A DNA stretch of 64,000 nt from Bradyrhizobium sp. 138 (GTDB taxonomy: Bacteria > Pseudomonadota > Alphaproteobacteria > Rhizobiales > Xanthobacteraceae): NCBI RefSeq assembly GCF_023074075.1, contig NZ_JADPKT010000094.1, positions 310,001-374,000 on the forward strand. The letters run 5' to 3'. The translations under genes and the position numbers were made by a program. Below are positions 32,308 through 41,879 of the stretch, one piece after another (the first letter of the stretch is position 1; every line of letters begins with the position of its first letter). Under the pieces are notes generated by a model. It was not told the origin of the DNA, ran no database searches, and was given only the letters and a program-made list of their open reading frames with translations.

Positions 32308-32967
32308 ATGGCACTGGCACTCAACGACACCGCGCCGGATTTCGAGGCGCAGACGACCGAAGGCGAGATCCGGTTCCACGACTGGATCGGCGATTCCTGG
32401 GCGGTGCTGTTCTCTCACCCGAAGGATTTCACGCCGGTCTGCACCACCGAGCTCGGCACGATGGCCGGCCTGAAGAGCGAGTTCGACAAGCGCAACGCCA
32501 AGATCATCGGCATCTCGGTCGATCCGGTCGAGAATCACAACAAGTGGAAGGGCGACATCCACAAGGCGACCGGCCACGAGGTCAACTATCCGATGATCGG
32601 CGACCGCGATCTCAAGGTCGCCAAGCTGTTCGGCATGCTGCCGGCCTCGGCTGGCGATACGTCGGAGGGACGCACGCCGGCCGACAACCAGACCGTGCGT
32701 TCGGTCTTCGTCATCGGTCCCGACAAGAAGGTCAAGCTGGTGCTGACCTATCCGATGACGACCGGGCGGAACTTTCAGGAAATCCTGCGTGTCATCGATT
32801 CGCTCCAGCTCACCGCAAGGTTCCCGGTCGCGACGCCCGCCGACTGGATGCCCGGTGAGGACATCGTGATTGCCGGATCGGTCTCGAACGAGGATGCCGT
32901 CAGGCGGTTCGGCAGCTTCGATGCTGTCCTGCCCTATCTGCGCAAGGCCAAGCAGCCGCTGGCCTGA
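32308..32967 (+). CDS. 1-Cys peroxiredoxin (Prx6-type)
   Basis: A 219-residue thiol peroxidase. The peroxidatic Cys lies in the signature SHPKDFTPVCTTELGTMAGL (about residue 47), and no second cysteine is present, which marks the 1-Cys type. The C-terminal dimer region RSVFVIGPDKKVKLVLTYPM, TTGRNFQEILRVIDSLQLT and VATPADWMPGEDIVI is typical of Prx6. The ATG at 32308 follows a GAAGGAAG ribosome-binding site; the upstream open frame is not part of the family. It should reduce H2O2 and organic peroxides in the cytosol. Confidence 0.94.
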   Translation: MALALNDTAPDFEAQTTEGEIRFHDWIGDSWAVLFSHPKDFTPVCTTELGTMAGLKSEFDKRNAKIIGISVDPVENHNKWKGDIHKATGHEVNYPMIGDRDLKVAKLFGMLPASAGDTSEGRTPADNQTVRSVFVIGPDKKVKLVLTYPMTTGRNFQEILRVIDSLQLTARFPVATPADWMPGEDIVIAGSVSNEDAVRRFGSFDAVLPYLRKAKQPLA

Positions 32968-33051
32968 CGCGTCCGCGCGACGGTCGGGATTCGGCAAGTT
33001 TCAATTCTAGAGCGCGGCCTCCGCGAAGAGGGCCGCAAATCAGGCGGGGCC

Positions 33052-36000
33052 ATGCAGTACCGGTTTCAACGATCACGGCCGACGCTCAGGCGCGTTCTGC
33101 TCCTCAGCACGGCTTTCACCGGCGTCCTGGCGTTTGGCGTTTTGGGCCATTCCGACCGCGCCCTCGCATCGTGCGCCGTCTCGGCGTCACCGAACGTTGT
33201 CTCCTGCGACACGACGGTGACAACCGCCACGACGAACGCAAACGCTGCATCGACGACATCCAGTGATTACGATCAGGGGTTCACCACCGGCGGCGCCGTG
33301 ACCGGCGCGGTCAATGCCGGCCAGACGGTCAGCGGACAGGGGCTTTCGATCACCACGGCCGAGCTCGATGCTCCGATCACGTTCACCAATAATGGCGCGG
33401 TGCTGGGGGCGGGCGAGGGGCTTCGCCTCAACTCCAACGGCGGAAGCATCACCTATTTGGGCAATGGCAGTGTCAGCGGCGCCACCGACGGTCTCGTCAT
33501 CGTGGTCGCCGGCGCTGGCTCCATCGCGGTCGGCACGAGTGCCGCGCCCGTCGCGGCAAGCTTTTCCGGCAGCTCAGCACTGGTCGCTCAATCGGCCGCC
33601 GGCGCGACCGACGTCTTCCTGAATGGCGGCAGCCTGACGGCAACGGGCGCATCCGGGAGCGGCTTGTCTCTGATCAATGGCAGCGGAAACGTCTCCGCCA
33701 CACTGACCGGCAACACGACGATCACCAACGCCAGCGGCGCCCCCAACGCCACTTCCGGTATCGGTGCGCAATCGAGTGGCGGTGATGTCAACGTCACGTC
33801 GAACGCCAATATCGGCAGCGCCGGTGCAGCGTTTGGAGCCGGCATCCAAATCATAGCAAGTGCTGGAAATGCTCATCTATCCCAAACCGGCGGGGCGATC
33901 TTCGCCGACACGACTGGGTTTCTTGCAGTGGGTGGTGGCGCGGTTTCAATCAATACGCACGCAGGCAGCTCGATTACCTTGGCCGGCGGAACTGGTGTCA
34001 CGGCCCAAGCAATGACCGGCGCAGTCACCGTCACCACCGCCGGCACGATCAGCGGGGCGGATCAGGGCGTCGATGCGCGCATCTTCAACGGCGGCAATAC
34101 CAACGATGTCACGGTCGCTGTGAACGGCAACGTCACCGCGAATGTCATCGGTGTCATGGCGGGAACAGGTGGCACCGGCAACGTGAATGTCTCGGTCGGC
34201 GCTGGCGCCACTGTGCGAGGTACGAGCTCCCACGGCGTGATCATTGGCGGTAACGGCGCCAATACGCTCACGAACAACGGCGCGATCATTGGCGATACTG
34301 GTCTCGCAACCGCAGGCGGCAGCACCACGGTGACGAATGCCGGCAGCATCACCGGCACTGGCGGCAGTGCGGTGAACCTCGGTGGCGCCAACAACCTCTT
34401 CGTCATGACCGGCCCGGCCGCGGCGCTCACGGGCCAGGCGATCGGCAGCGGTACGGACACGTTCCGCTTCGCCGGCACCGGCAGCAACAGCTTCGACGTC
34501 AGCCAGATCGGCGCTGGCTGGGCACTGCTCGACAAGACCGGATCCTCCGTCTGGACAGTCACGGGCACGTCGACCTATGCGGGGCCGGTCACGGTCAACG
34601 GCGGCACGCTGGCGGTGAACGGCGATCTTTCCTCGGCCGGCAGCCTGACGGTGAACGCCGGTGGCATGCTCGGCGGCAGCGGCATCGCCGGGGCCGTCGC
34701 CGTCAACGGCGGCACGCTGGCGCCGGGCAATTCGATCGGCACGCTGACGACGGCGAGCCTGACGATGACCGCGGCCTCGACCTATCTGGTGCAGGTGTCC
34801 GGTGCCACCTCCGACAAGACCGTCGTGACCGGCATCGCCGCCATCAATGGCAAGGTCGTGGTCGATCCGGTGACGCGGCTGTCGGCGACGACGACCTATA
34901 CGATCATGACGGCGGGCACCGTGAGCGGCACCTTCTCCGGCGTGGAATTCCTCAGCGCGACCAGCTTTGCCCGCAATGCACGGCTGAGCTATGTCGGCAA
35001 CGACGTGCTGCTGACGCTCGACCCCAGCCTGCTGTCGCCGTTGCTGCCGGGCAGCGCCAACATCAATCAGCGTAACGTCGCTGCGGGGATCGACAACGGC
35101 CTCTCGGGTGGCGGCGCTCTGCCGGCCGGCTTCAATGCGCTGTTCGCGCTGTCGGGTCAGCCTCTGCTCAATGCGCTCACGCAGGCCTCGGGCGAGACCG
35201 CGACCGGGGCGCAGCAGACCACGTTTAACGCGATGAACATGTTCATGGGCGTGCTGACCGATCCGTTCGTGGCCGGTCGCGGCGATCCGCGCTCGGCAGG
35301 TGACGCATCGGGTTACGCCGCTGAGGACGGCGGTGCGCTCGCCTATGCTGCCCGCAAGCGCACGGGTGCCGAGCGCGAGGCTTATGCCGCAATGTCTCGC
35401 AAGGCGCCGATGCAGGCGTTCGAGTCGCGCTGGAACGTGTGGGCCGCGGGTTTTGGCGGCTCGCAAACCACTGACGGCAATGCGGTGCTCGGCTCCAACA
35501 CCGCGACCAGTCGCATCGCCGGCGCCGTGGCGGGCGCCGATTACTGGTTCTCGCCGAACACCGTAGCCGGCTTTGCGCTGGCCGGCGGCGGCACCAATTT
35601 CTCGGTGGCCAATGGCGGCACCGGCCGCTCCGATCTATTCCAGGCCGGCGCCTTCGTGCGGCACACGGCCGGCGCAGCCTATGTCACGGGCGCGCTGGCC
35701 TATGGCTGGCAGGATGTCACCACCGACCGCAACGTCACGATTGTGGGTGCCGATCATCTCCAGGCGCGCTTCAATGCCAACGCGTATTCCGGCCGGCTCG
35801 AAGGCGGCTACCGCCTGGTGGTGCCATGGATCGGTGGCGTTGGTCTCACGCCCTATGCCGCGGCGCAGGTCACCACGTTCGACCTGCCGGGCTATACGGA
35901 GCGGGCGATTACCGGCAATAACACCTTTGCTCTGAGCTATGCCGCGAAGAACGTCACCGACACCCGCAGCGAGCTCGGCCTTCGCACCGACAAGTCGTTC

Positions 36001-36273
36001 GCCATGGCCGACGGCATCGCCACGCTACGCGGCCGCGTCGCCTGGGCCCATGACTTCAATTCCGGCCGTTCGATCGCCGCGACCTTCCAGACGCTTCCCG
36101 GCTCCTCCTTCGTCGTCAACGGCGCGGCGCAAGCCGCTGATGCCGCTCTGGTCACGGCGTCGCTGGAGAAGACATGGCTGAACGGTTGGTCCGCCGCGGG
36201 TACATTCGAAGGCGAGTTCTCGAACGTGGCGCACAGCTACGCCGGCAAGGGCGTGGTGAAGTATCGGTGGTAA
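33052..36273 (+). CDS. Autotransporter (type Va) with beta-helical passenger
   Basis: A 1073-residue outer-membrane autotransporter. The N-terminal part (residues 1-38) is a long signal with a basic start and hydrophobic core ending ALA. The passenger (about 40-650) is Gly/Asn/Thr/Ser-rich with repeated beta-helix strands. It includes the passenger-associated repeat VTVNGGTLAVNGDLSSAGSL and VAVNGGTLAPGNSIGTLTTA just ahead of the junction. A linker with FNAMNMFMGVLTDPF leads into the 12-strand beta-barrel (about 790-1073), ending GKGVVKYRW with an aromatic terminal residue. No peptidase or adhesin motif is seen in the passenger. Only two Cys, near the N-terminus. Confidence 0.93.
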   Translation: MQYRFQRSRPTLRRVLLLSTAFTGVLAFGVLGHSDRALASCAVSASPNVVSCDTTVTTATTNANAASTTSSDYDQGFTTGGAVTGAVNAGQTVSGQGLSITTAELDAPITFTNNGAVLGAGEGLRLNSNGGSITYLGNGSVSGATDGLVIVVAGAGSIAVGTSAAPVAASFSGSSALVAQSAAGATDVFLNGGSLTATGASGSGLSLINGSGNVSATLTGNTTITNASGAPNATSGIGAQSSGGDVNVTSNANIGSAGAAFGAGIQIIASAGNAHLSQTGGAIFADTTGFLAVGGGAVSINTHAGSSITLAGGTGVTAQAMTGAVTVTTAGTISGADQGVDARIFNGGNTNDVTVAVNGNVTANVIGVMAGTGGTGNVNVSVGAGATVRGTSSHGVIIGGNGANTLTNNGAIIGDTGLATAGGSTTVTNAGSITGTGGSAVNLGGANNLFVMTGPAAALTGQAIGSGTDTFRFAGTGSNSFDVSQIGAGWALLDKTGSSVWTVTGTSTYAGPVTVNGGTLAVNGDLSSAGSLTVNAGGMLGGSGIAGAVAVNGGTLAPGNSIGTLTTASLTMTAASTYLVQVSGATSDKTVVTGIAAINGKVVVDPVTRLSATTTYTIMTAGTVSGTFSGVEFLSATSFARNARLSYVGNDVLLTLDPSLLSPLLPGSANINQRNVAAGIDNGLSGGGALPAGFNALFALSGQPLLNALTQASGETATGAQQTTFNAMNMFMGVLTDPFVAGRGDPRSAGDASGYAAEDGGALAYAARKRTGAEREAYAAMSRKAPMQAFESRWNVWAAGFGGSQTTDGNAVLGSNTATSRIAGAVAGADYWFSPNTVAGFALAGGGTNFSVANGGTGRSDLFQAGAFVRHTAGAAYVTGALAYGWQDVTTDRNVTIVGADHLQARFNANAYSGRLEGGYRLVVPWIGGVGLTPYAAAQVTTFDLPGYTERAITGNNTFALSYAAKNVTDTRSELGLRTDKSFAMADGIATLRGRVAWAHDFNSGRSIAATFQTLPGSSFVVNGAAQAADAALVTASLEKTWLNGWSAAGTFEGEFSNVAHSYAGKGVVKYRW

Positions 36274-36398
36274 TGCCAGGCTGAATATCAGGGTGGTGGC
36301 GCGCGACGGTGCGCCGCTGCCTTGGCAGGACCCGATCAACAAGCGGCTGCCGTCGGGCGCAGGCGCCGGTTGCGAGGAAGCCGGTCGCGCTGCGCGAG

Positions 36399-37430
36399 CT
36401 AATCCGGATACTTTCGAAGCTCGGGCTGCCATCTCGTCGCGACCACGCGGTCACCGATCGTGAACCGCATGAGGTCCTCTCCGGCCTCCAACGGTCCCTG
36501 ATAGGTGCTTTGTGTTCTTGATAAGAGCTCACGCACCTCTGTTCCGAGCAGGACGATGTGCGAATAAGCGGCGAGCTTCGGCTTCACGCGCGAAAAAACC
36601 ATGCCGGCTTCCTCGGGCGATGTGTGATGCGCCGCGACCGGCCTGAGCTGCGGCAGTTTTGCCAATTGCTCCGACATCGCGAAAACCTCGTGGATCAAGA
36701 GGTCCGTTCCTGTCGCATGCCTGATCAGGTTTTCGTCGAACTTCGTGTCGCCTGAGATCGTCACGGACCTTGCACCGTAGTCGATGCGATAGCCCACGGA
36801 TGGCTTGATCAGGTCGCCGTGATCGACTGCAAACGCGGTGACCCTGACGCCGGCTTCGTCGAATACGACGCGGTCCCCGTGAAAGTCGTGGACCTCGATC
36901 TGGGTGGCTGCCGCTGGGATTTGTTCGTCCGCCTGACGGATGAGCACGTCATCGGAAAATGCCTCGGCAAGGCCCTTGGCAATCTTTGCAACGCCGCTCG
37001 GCGCAGTCGTCCCGTCCGACGGCCCCCATAGCCGCATCGCTTTGGCGCGGGATCCGAACGGTCCAAAGATGTACCCGGTCATCCAGAGATCGGGCAATCC
37101 CGCGACATGGTCTGAATGATAGTGAGTCAGAAAGACGGCATCGATGCCTTTGCCGGACGATAGGCCGAGTTGAAACAGGCGCACCGTGACGCCCCGCCCC
37201 GCGTCGAAAAGCAGATTGAGCCCGCCGACCTGGACCAACGTCGCCGGCCCGAACCGTGTGGGCGAAGGCATGGGCGCGCCCGTACCGAGCAGCGTCACGA
37301 CGATGTCCTTGGATATCGGAGGCTTGTCTTCAGCCCTCGCCGTGTCGCAGTCCGGAGAGAGCACCGCCAACAATGCCGCGATACCCGCCAGAATACATCG
37401 CCGCGTCGTCGTCCCGTCATTTCCCGCCAT
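36399..37430 (-). CDS. Exported metallo-beta-lactamase-fold hydrolase
   Basis: A 343-residue MBL-fold enzyme with an N-terminal export signal (TTTRRCILAGIAALLAVLSP, twin-Arg, so Tat is possible). The core begins VTLLGTGAPMPSPTRFGPAT, like RNase Z/arylsulfatase-type members. The metal motif is THYHSDHVAGL (HxHxDH, about residues 101-111), with SGDTKFDENL (metal Asp), HEVF and AAHHTSPEEAG (His) further on. Periplasmic location suggests hydrolysis of an imported ester or sulfate rather than RNA. ATG 37430 has an AAGGAA ribosome-binding site. It is divergent from nothing; the upstream neighbour is an AraC regulator on the same strand. Confidence 0.87.
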   Translation of the reverse strand: MAGNDGTTTRRCILAGIAALLAVLSPDCDTARAEDKPPISKDIVVTLLGTGAPMPSPTRFGPATLVQVGGLNLLFDAGRGVTVRLFQLGLSSGKGIDAVFLTHYHSDHVAGLPDLWMTGYIFGPFGSRAKAMRLWGPSDGTTAPSGVAKIAKGLAEAFSDDVLIRQADEQIPAAATQIEVHDFHGDRVVFDEAGVRVTAFAVDHGDLIKPSVGYRIDYGARSVTISGDTKFDENLIRHATGTDLLIHEVFAMSEQLAKLPQLRPVAAHHTSPEEAGMVFSRVKPKLAAYSHIVLLGTEVRELLSRTQSTYQGPLEAGEDLMRFTIGDRVVATRWQPELRKYPD

Positions 37431-37550
37431 CGTGCCAATTCCTTCTTGATCGCAACGTCGCGTGGGACCGGCGCAAAGGCTGGGCGCGCATCGGGCCATG
37501 CATTTTGCAGGCTAGCAAACAGCCACCTTCAGCCGGCGCGCTTGTATATT

Positions 37551-38357
37551 TCAGCCAACCGGGGACAAAATATTATCCCAGTCGCCGACAAACTGGCCTG
37601 GACCGGTGCCGACCAACGCGTGGCATTCGCGGATGAAATGCGCCTGATCGAAATATCCGGCTTCGTGGATGATACCGGTCCATGGTCTCGTCGGCTCGTT
37701 GCGATGGGCCATCAAGGCTGCGTCAAACCGGACCGTACGTGCATAGAGCTTGGGAGAGAGACCCACCTGGGTGGTGAACCGCCGCTGGAAATGGCGCGCG
37801 CTCAAGCCCGATTGTTTCGCAAGCTGGTCGATACGGACACGACCGCGCGATCCCAGCAGTACACGGGAGGTGAAGTCGATCCCATCCGGGGCTGGGCTGC
37901 CATCCTGCATCATGCCGAAGCAGCGTTCGGCAGCGACGACGCGCGATGAAAAGTCCGCGGCCGAACGTACGGCGTCGCTAAGCTGCATCCCCCGCTTGCC
38001 GAGAACGTCGCTGGCCGGGACCCCTTCATTGACGAGGGCGGTCATGTCGATGCCGACGAGACGGTTGAGCGCAGCCGGCTGCAGCAGAATATTGAAGATA
38101 TGGATCTCGCCCGACATAAACAGCTGGATGCGGCGCGACCCTTGCGGGCCGACCACGACCGTTTCGGGGGCCGCTTGCAGGCGCCCTCCATCGATTCGAA
38201 GATGGAACGGATCGCCCAGATAAATGTCGATGATCTGGTGGGGTCGCGCCGCCAGCGGCCACGTCAGCCCTTCGGGACCGAATGTCCCGCGGCGTTCCTC
38301 GAACGAGCGAATGATGCCGCGAAGCGCGGGATGAGGCATCCTTCGTGTGACGTCCAT
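37551..38357 (-). CDS. AraC-family transcriptional regulator
   Basis: A 268-residue regulator. The N-terminal ligand domain (about residues 1-150) has RPHQIIDIYLGDPFHLRIDG-like strands of the DUF6597/AraC type. The C-terminal double HTH includes RIDQLAKQSGLSARHFQRRF and IIHEAGYFDQAHFIRECHAL, and ends in the usual GTGPGQF. ATG at 38357 is preceded by GGGAGG at 8 bases; a longer open frame to 38417 is not supported. It lies 120 bases upstream of the MBL hydrolase on the same strand and may control it, or the PhyH-like gene. Confidence 0.9.
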   Translation of the reverse strand: MDVTRRMPHPALRGIIRSFEERRGTFGPEGLTWPLAARPHQIIDIYLGDPFHLRIDGGRLQAAPETVVVGPQGSRRIQLFMSGEIHIFNILLQPAALNRLVGIDMTALVNEGVPASDVLGKRGMQLSDAVRSAADFSSRVVAAERCFGMMQDGSPAPDGIDFTSRVLLGSRGRVRIDQLAKQSGLSARHFQRRFTTQVGLSPKLYARTVRFDAALMAHRNEPTRPWTGIIHEAGYFDQAHFIRECHALVGTGPGQFVGDWDNILSPVG

Positions 38358-38494
38358 CGAAGGCCTCCCGTTTGGCGTCACCACAAGCGTCGCGCCTGGC
38401 CATCTGCATGTTACCACAAAGCTGGCGATAGCGGGTCAGTTCGACGCCATCGGCCACCATCGTCCGGACGGCGTCGACACCTCGAGCTGCTCAA

Positions 38495-39286
38495 CTAGAC
38501 CGTCAGCTCGCAAGCCCGCCGGATCGCGATCTGAACCGACGAAGGTGGCAACGCCGGATCAAACTCGCTTTTCGGCTGCAGCGGAGGCTGTGCCATGAAG
38601 CGCGGCCGCTTTCCGCGGTGGGGTTGCGCGGCATGAACGAGGAACGGGTGGCACAGATAGACGCTGCCTGCCGCGCCGGTCGCCAGTTCGATCTCGCAAT
38701 CCTTCGTCGAGGCCCAGTCCTCGGCAGCGAGCTGCCGGAGCGTAGTGCCGGCATCGCCATACGGCAGCAACTCTCGTGCGATGGTGGCATGCGAGCCTTT
38801 CCGGATCCGCGTGGGCGCATCATCGGCGCCGACATCGGAGAACAGGAAGAGCATCAGGAGCGCACGCCCGGTGCTTTTCACATTGGCGCGCCATTCCATG
38901 AAATCCGGATTGGCAGTGCCAAAGCTCATGTCCACATGCCAGCCGTCATCACCAGGCGATTCCGCTGACGGGAAGCGGATCGGAAAGGTGCCGAGGCCCG
39001 TGGGCGCAAGCCAGCGCCCTTCGCCGACGAGTTGATCGTAGGCCTTGTGCAGGCGCGGCGCGCTCGCGGCTTCAATGAAAGCGGGCGAAGCCTTGAAGCC
39101 CACCCGGACAACGGGTCGAGTCCAGGTCTCGCGTTCGTCTGGCGAAAGGCCAATATCCGCCCACAGCTCATCCCTGCATTGCTTTGCAAGCTGGATGCTG
39201 AAGGCGTTCTCGATCTTGACGAAACCGTCGTCGATGAAGTTCTGGACCTGACGAGGCGTCAGGCCAGCCTGTTCGGTCTGGGGCAT
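38495..39286 (-). CDS. Phytanoyl-CoA dioxygenase (PhyH) family protein
   Basis: A 263-residue Fe(II)/2-oxoglutarate dioxygenase-like protein. It begins LTPRQVQNFIDDGFVKIENA, typical of PhyH proteins. The iron-binding HxD is in DGWHVDMSFG (about residues 137-146), and the distal His and oxoglutarate-binding Arg are in PFLVHAAQPHRGKRPRF (about 215-231). The fold signature RIRKGSHATIARELLPYG lies between. Substrate unknown; in bacteria members hydroxylate or halogenate small molecules. It is upstream of the AraC gene on the same strand. Confidence 0.87.
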   Translation of the reverse strand: MPQTEQAGLTPRQVQNFIDDGFVKIENAFSIQLAKQCRDELWADIGLSPDERETWTRPVVRVGFKASPAFIEAASAPRLHKAYDQLVGEGRWLAPTGLGTFPIRFPSAESPGDDGWHVDMSFGTANPDFMEWRANVKSTGRALLMLFLFSDVGADDAPTRIRKGSHATIARELLPYGDAGTTLRQLAAEDWASTKDCEIELATGAAGSVYLCHPFLVHAAQPHRGKRPRFMAQPPLQPKSEFDPALPPSSVQIAIRRACELTV

Positions 39287-39496
39287 TGCACATTCTCCGT
39301 GCGGCTATCGCATCCAGCGCAGCCGGTTTGATCTGTTTGGCGCGGATGCGCCGCGACGACGTCAGCCGTTCAGATCAGCGGGAAGAATGTGGACATGAAT
39401 ATCATGGTGGGACCGTATAGCGCGGCGGAGCCGGGAATCAAGGCGCGCTGGACGGTTTTGAGAGTCATGCGAGGTTTGGTCGCAAAGCTCAGACAC

Positions 39497-39823
39497 TCAC
39501 CGCAGCCCCTGCTCGTCGATCAGAATGCGATGGATTTCGATGCGCTGCGGCAGCTCGATCAGGAACTCCGCGTCGCGCGCGAGATGATGCACCTTGGTCG
39601 GTTCGCCCTTGGTGAAGGCCGTCATGGCGGCGATATCAGCCCAATAGGAGATCGTGGTGAACCACGTTTCTTCATCGCGGTCCTCCCGCAATTGCTGCAC
39701 GCCGAGCGCGGTCTTCAATAGCGGCGGAATGCCCTCGGTCTGCAGATAGGCCTGGTAGGCGTCGGCGAGATCGCAGCGGGTACGGCCGCGCCAGATGCGG
39801 GCGATGGTCGGTTTGGTCGGCAT
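39497..39823 (-). CDS. Antibiotic-biosynthesis-monooxygenase (ABM) domain protein
   Basis: A 108-residue small protein with the ABM-like ferredoxin fold pattern: IARIWRGRTRCDLADAYQAY at the start, GVQQLREDRDEETWFTTISY in the middle (strand pair) and YWADIAAMTAFTKGEPTKVH after. Family members are small oxygenases acting without metal or cofactor, or stress-related proteins. ATG 39823 matches the domain start; the frame is open 21 codons further. It is 210 bases upstream of the PhyH gene on the same strand. Confidence 0.72.
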   Translation of the reverse strand: MPTKPTIARIWRGRTRCDLADAYQAYLQTEGIPPLLKTALGVQQLREDRDEETWFTTISYWADIAAMTAFTKGEPTKVHHLARDAEFLIELPQRIEIHRILIDEQGLR

Positions 39824-40045
39824 GGCGGAGCTCCTACGAGGCGAACGCCGTGCCTCGCCTTCCCGTTCCATGCGTCCGCGTGTCACTGCTGGTGACAGAA
39901 CCTGTGCCGACCGCCGCGCGATTCCAGATCATTGATCTGTAGCAATGAAGATCTCGACCATAGATGCTAGAGCGATTCGCAAGTCGCGACTCTGGCGCCC
40001 AGCCAGACGCGAGAATTGCAGCGCGTGCTGGAACCCGAGGACTCA

Positions 40046-40711
40046 ATGGGACGACTCCTGAATATCGTGACGCCACTGCATACGGCGACCAAGCGCGACT
40101 ACATGGGCCGCATGAACGACGACAAGATCGGCTGCTCGCTGAAGGCGCGGGAATACGAGGCCGATTATTGGGATGGCGACCGCCGTTTCGGCTATGGCGG
40201 CTACCGCTTCATCGAGGGGCGCTGGGCGCCGGTCGCCAAGGCGCTGATCGAGACCTATGGTCTGAAGGACGGCTCCAGCGTGCTCGACGTCGGCTGCGGC
40301 AAGGGCTTTCTGCTCTACGAGATGCAGAAGATCCTGCCGGGCCTGAAGGTCGTCGGCTTCGACACCTCCAAGCACGGTCTCGAAAATGCACACGAGCAGG
40401 TGAAGCCATACCTCTTCAACTATCGCGCCCAGGACATCTATCCCTATGGCGACGACAGTTTCGACCTCGTCATCTCGCTCGGTACTTTGCACAATCTCCG
40501 GCTCTACGAGCTCGAGGCGGCGCTCAAGGAGATCGAGCGGGTCGGCAAGAACAAATATGTCATGGTCGAGGGCTACCGGACCGTCGCTGAATTGCACAAT
40601 CTCGAATGCTGGGCGCTGACGGCGGAATCCATTCTGCACACGTCGGAATGGATCTGGCTGTACGGCAAGCTCGGCTACACCGGCGATTACGAATTCATCT
40701 ATTTCGAGTGA
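40046..40711 (+). CDS. Class I SAM-dependent methyltransferase
   Basis: A 221-residue methyltransferase. Motif I VLDVGCGKGFLLYEM (about residues 80-94) binds SAM, with VVGFDTSKHGL as motif II and FDLVISLGTLHNLRLYE as the post-II/III region. The N-terminal extension (GRLLNIVTPLHTATKRDYMG and AREYEADYWDGDRRFGYGGY) is, from memory, shared with methyltransferases in surface-polysaccharide loci of diverse bacteria. ATG 40046 follows GAGGA by 6 bases. The zinc dehydrogenase starts 11 bases after its stop, so the two probably act together. Confidence 0.88.
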   Translation: MGRLLNIVTPLHTATKRDYMGRMNDDKIGCSLKAREYEADYWDGDRRFGYGGYRFIEGRWAPVAKALIETYGLKDGSSVLDVGCGKGFLLYEMQKILPGLKVVGFDTSKHGLENAHEQVKPYLFNYRAQDIYPYGDDSFDLVISLGTLHNLRLYELEAALKEIERVGKNKYVMVEGYRTVAELHNLECWALTAESILHTSEWIWLYGKLGYTGDYEFIYFE

Positions 40712-40722
40712 TCGGGCGCTCC

Positions 40723-41766
40723 ATGGACATCAAGACTGCCAAGGCGGCTATTCTCGTCGAATCGGGCAAGCCGCTGATCGTCGACGAGTTCACCCTGCCG
40801 GATAGGCTCGAGCACGGCCAGGTGCTGGCGCACCTGCACACGTCGAGCATCTGCGGCGCGCAGATCAACGAGATCGACGCGGTCAAAGGCGTCGACAAGT
40901 TCCTGCCGCACCTGTTGGGGCACGAAGCGCTGGCAACGATCGTCGACACCGGACCCGGTGTCGACTCCTGCAAGCCGGGCGAGACCGTCGTCATGCATTG
41001 GCGGCCGGGCAAGGGCATCCAGTCCAACACGCCGGTCTATTCCTGGCGCGGCAAGCGCCTCAATGCCGGCTGGGTCACCACCTTCAACGATTATGCCGTG
41101 GTGTCCGAGAATCGCGTCACGCCGGTTCCGGCCTCGATCGACCGCACCAGTGCGCCGCTGCTCGGCTGCGCGGTGACGACCGCGCTCGGTGTCGTCAACA
41201 ACGATGCGCAGATCGCCATCGGCGAAGCGGTCGTCGTGTTCGGCGTCGGTGGCGTCGGATTGAACATCGTGCAATTTGCCGCGATGGTCGGCGCCTATCC
41301 CGTCATTGCGATCGACCGCCTCGACAACAAGCTCGAAATGGCGAGGCAGTTCGGCGCCACCCACATCATCAACTCCGAAGCGGTCAAGGATGTCGCCGCC
41401 GAGGTTCGGTCCATCACGGGCACTGAGGGACCCGACAAGGTGGTCGAGACCACCGGCGTCAAGAATCTGATCGAGCTCGCCTACGAGATCACGGCGAAGA
41501 AGGGCCGCTGCATCCTCGTCGGTGTTCCCCGCGAGAAGGCCGAGATCTACACGCTGCCGCTTCACTTCGAGAAGGTGCTGAAGGGTTCGGAAGGCGGGCA
41601 ATGCCAGCCGGCGCGCGATATCCCGCGCCTGGTTCGGTTGAGCGATGCCGGCAAGGTGAGCTACCGCGGCATCGTGACCCACGAATTCGCGCTCGATGAC
41701 GTCAACGCCGCCCTCGATCTGATGCGCAGCGGCACATCGGGGCGAATCCTCCTGAACATCAGCTGA
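40723..41766 (+). CDS. Zinc-dependent medium-chain alcohol dehydrogenase
   Basis: A 347-residue MDR-family NAD(P)-dependent dehydrogenase. Catalytic zinc ligands are SSICGAQ (Cys) and HLLGHEALATIVD (His-Glu). The Rossmann motif is VVVFGVGGVGLNIVQFAA (about residues 174-191) and the adenosine-ribose acid is in VIAIDRLDN (Asp, favouring NAD). The structural-zinc cysteines are missing. MHWRPGKGIQSNTPVYSWRG is an uncommon segment that I recall from polysaccharide-cluster members. It overlaps no gene but is tightly behind the methyltransferase. Likely it oxidises a sugar or cyclitol derivative; substrate unknown. Confidence 0.88.
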   Translation: MDIKTAKAAILVESGKPLIVDEFTLPDRLEHGQVLAHLHTSSICGAQINEIDAVKGVDKFLPHLLGHEALATIVDTGPGVDSCKPGETVVMHWRPGKGIQSNTPVYSWRGKRLNAGWVTTFNDYAVVSENRVTPVPASIDRTSAPLLGCAVTTALGVVNNDAQIAIGEAVVVFGVGGVGLNIVQFAAMVGAYPVIAIDRLDNKLEMARQFGATHIINSEAVKDVAAEVRSITGTEGPDKVVETTGVKNLIELAYEITAKKGRCILVGVPREKAEIYTLPLHFEKVLKGSEGGQCQPARDIPRLVRLSDAGKVSYRGIVTHEFALDDVNAALDLMRSGTSGRILLNIS

Positions 41767-41879
41767 GCGCTACGCTCGCCGCGCACGCGCGGCAGCATGC
41801 CGACGCTGGCGCTCCAGCAGGCAAAGCTTCGATCGCTGGCGCAAGCTGGTCAAGGACGCGAACATCGAGGTGCAATAGG

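Noticed and set aside
33946..35466. 506-codon open frame antisense to the autotransporter passenger
   Set aside because: Composition follows from the repetitive passenger DNA; the plus-strand protein is complete with a beta-barrel.
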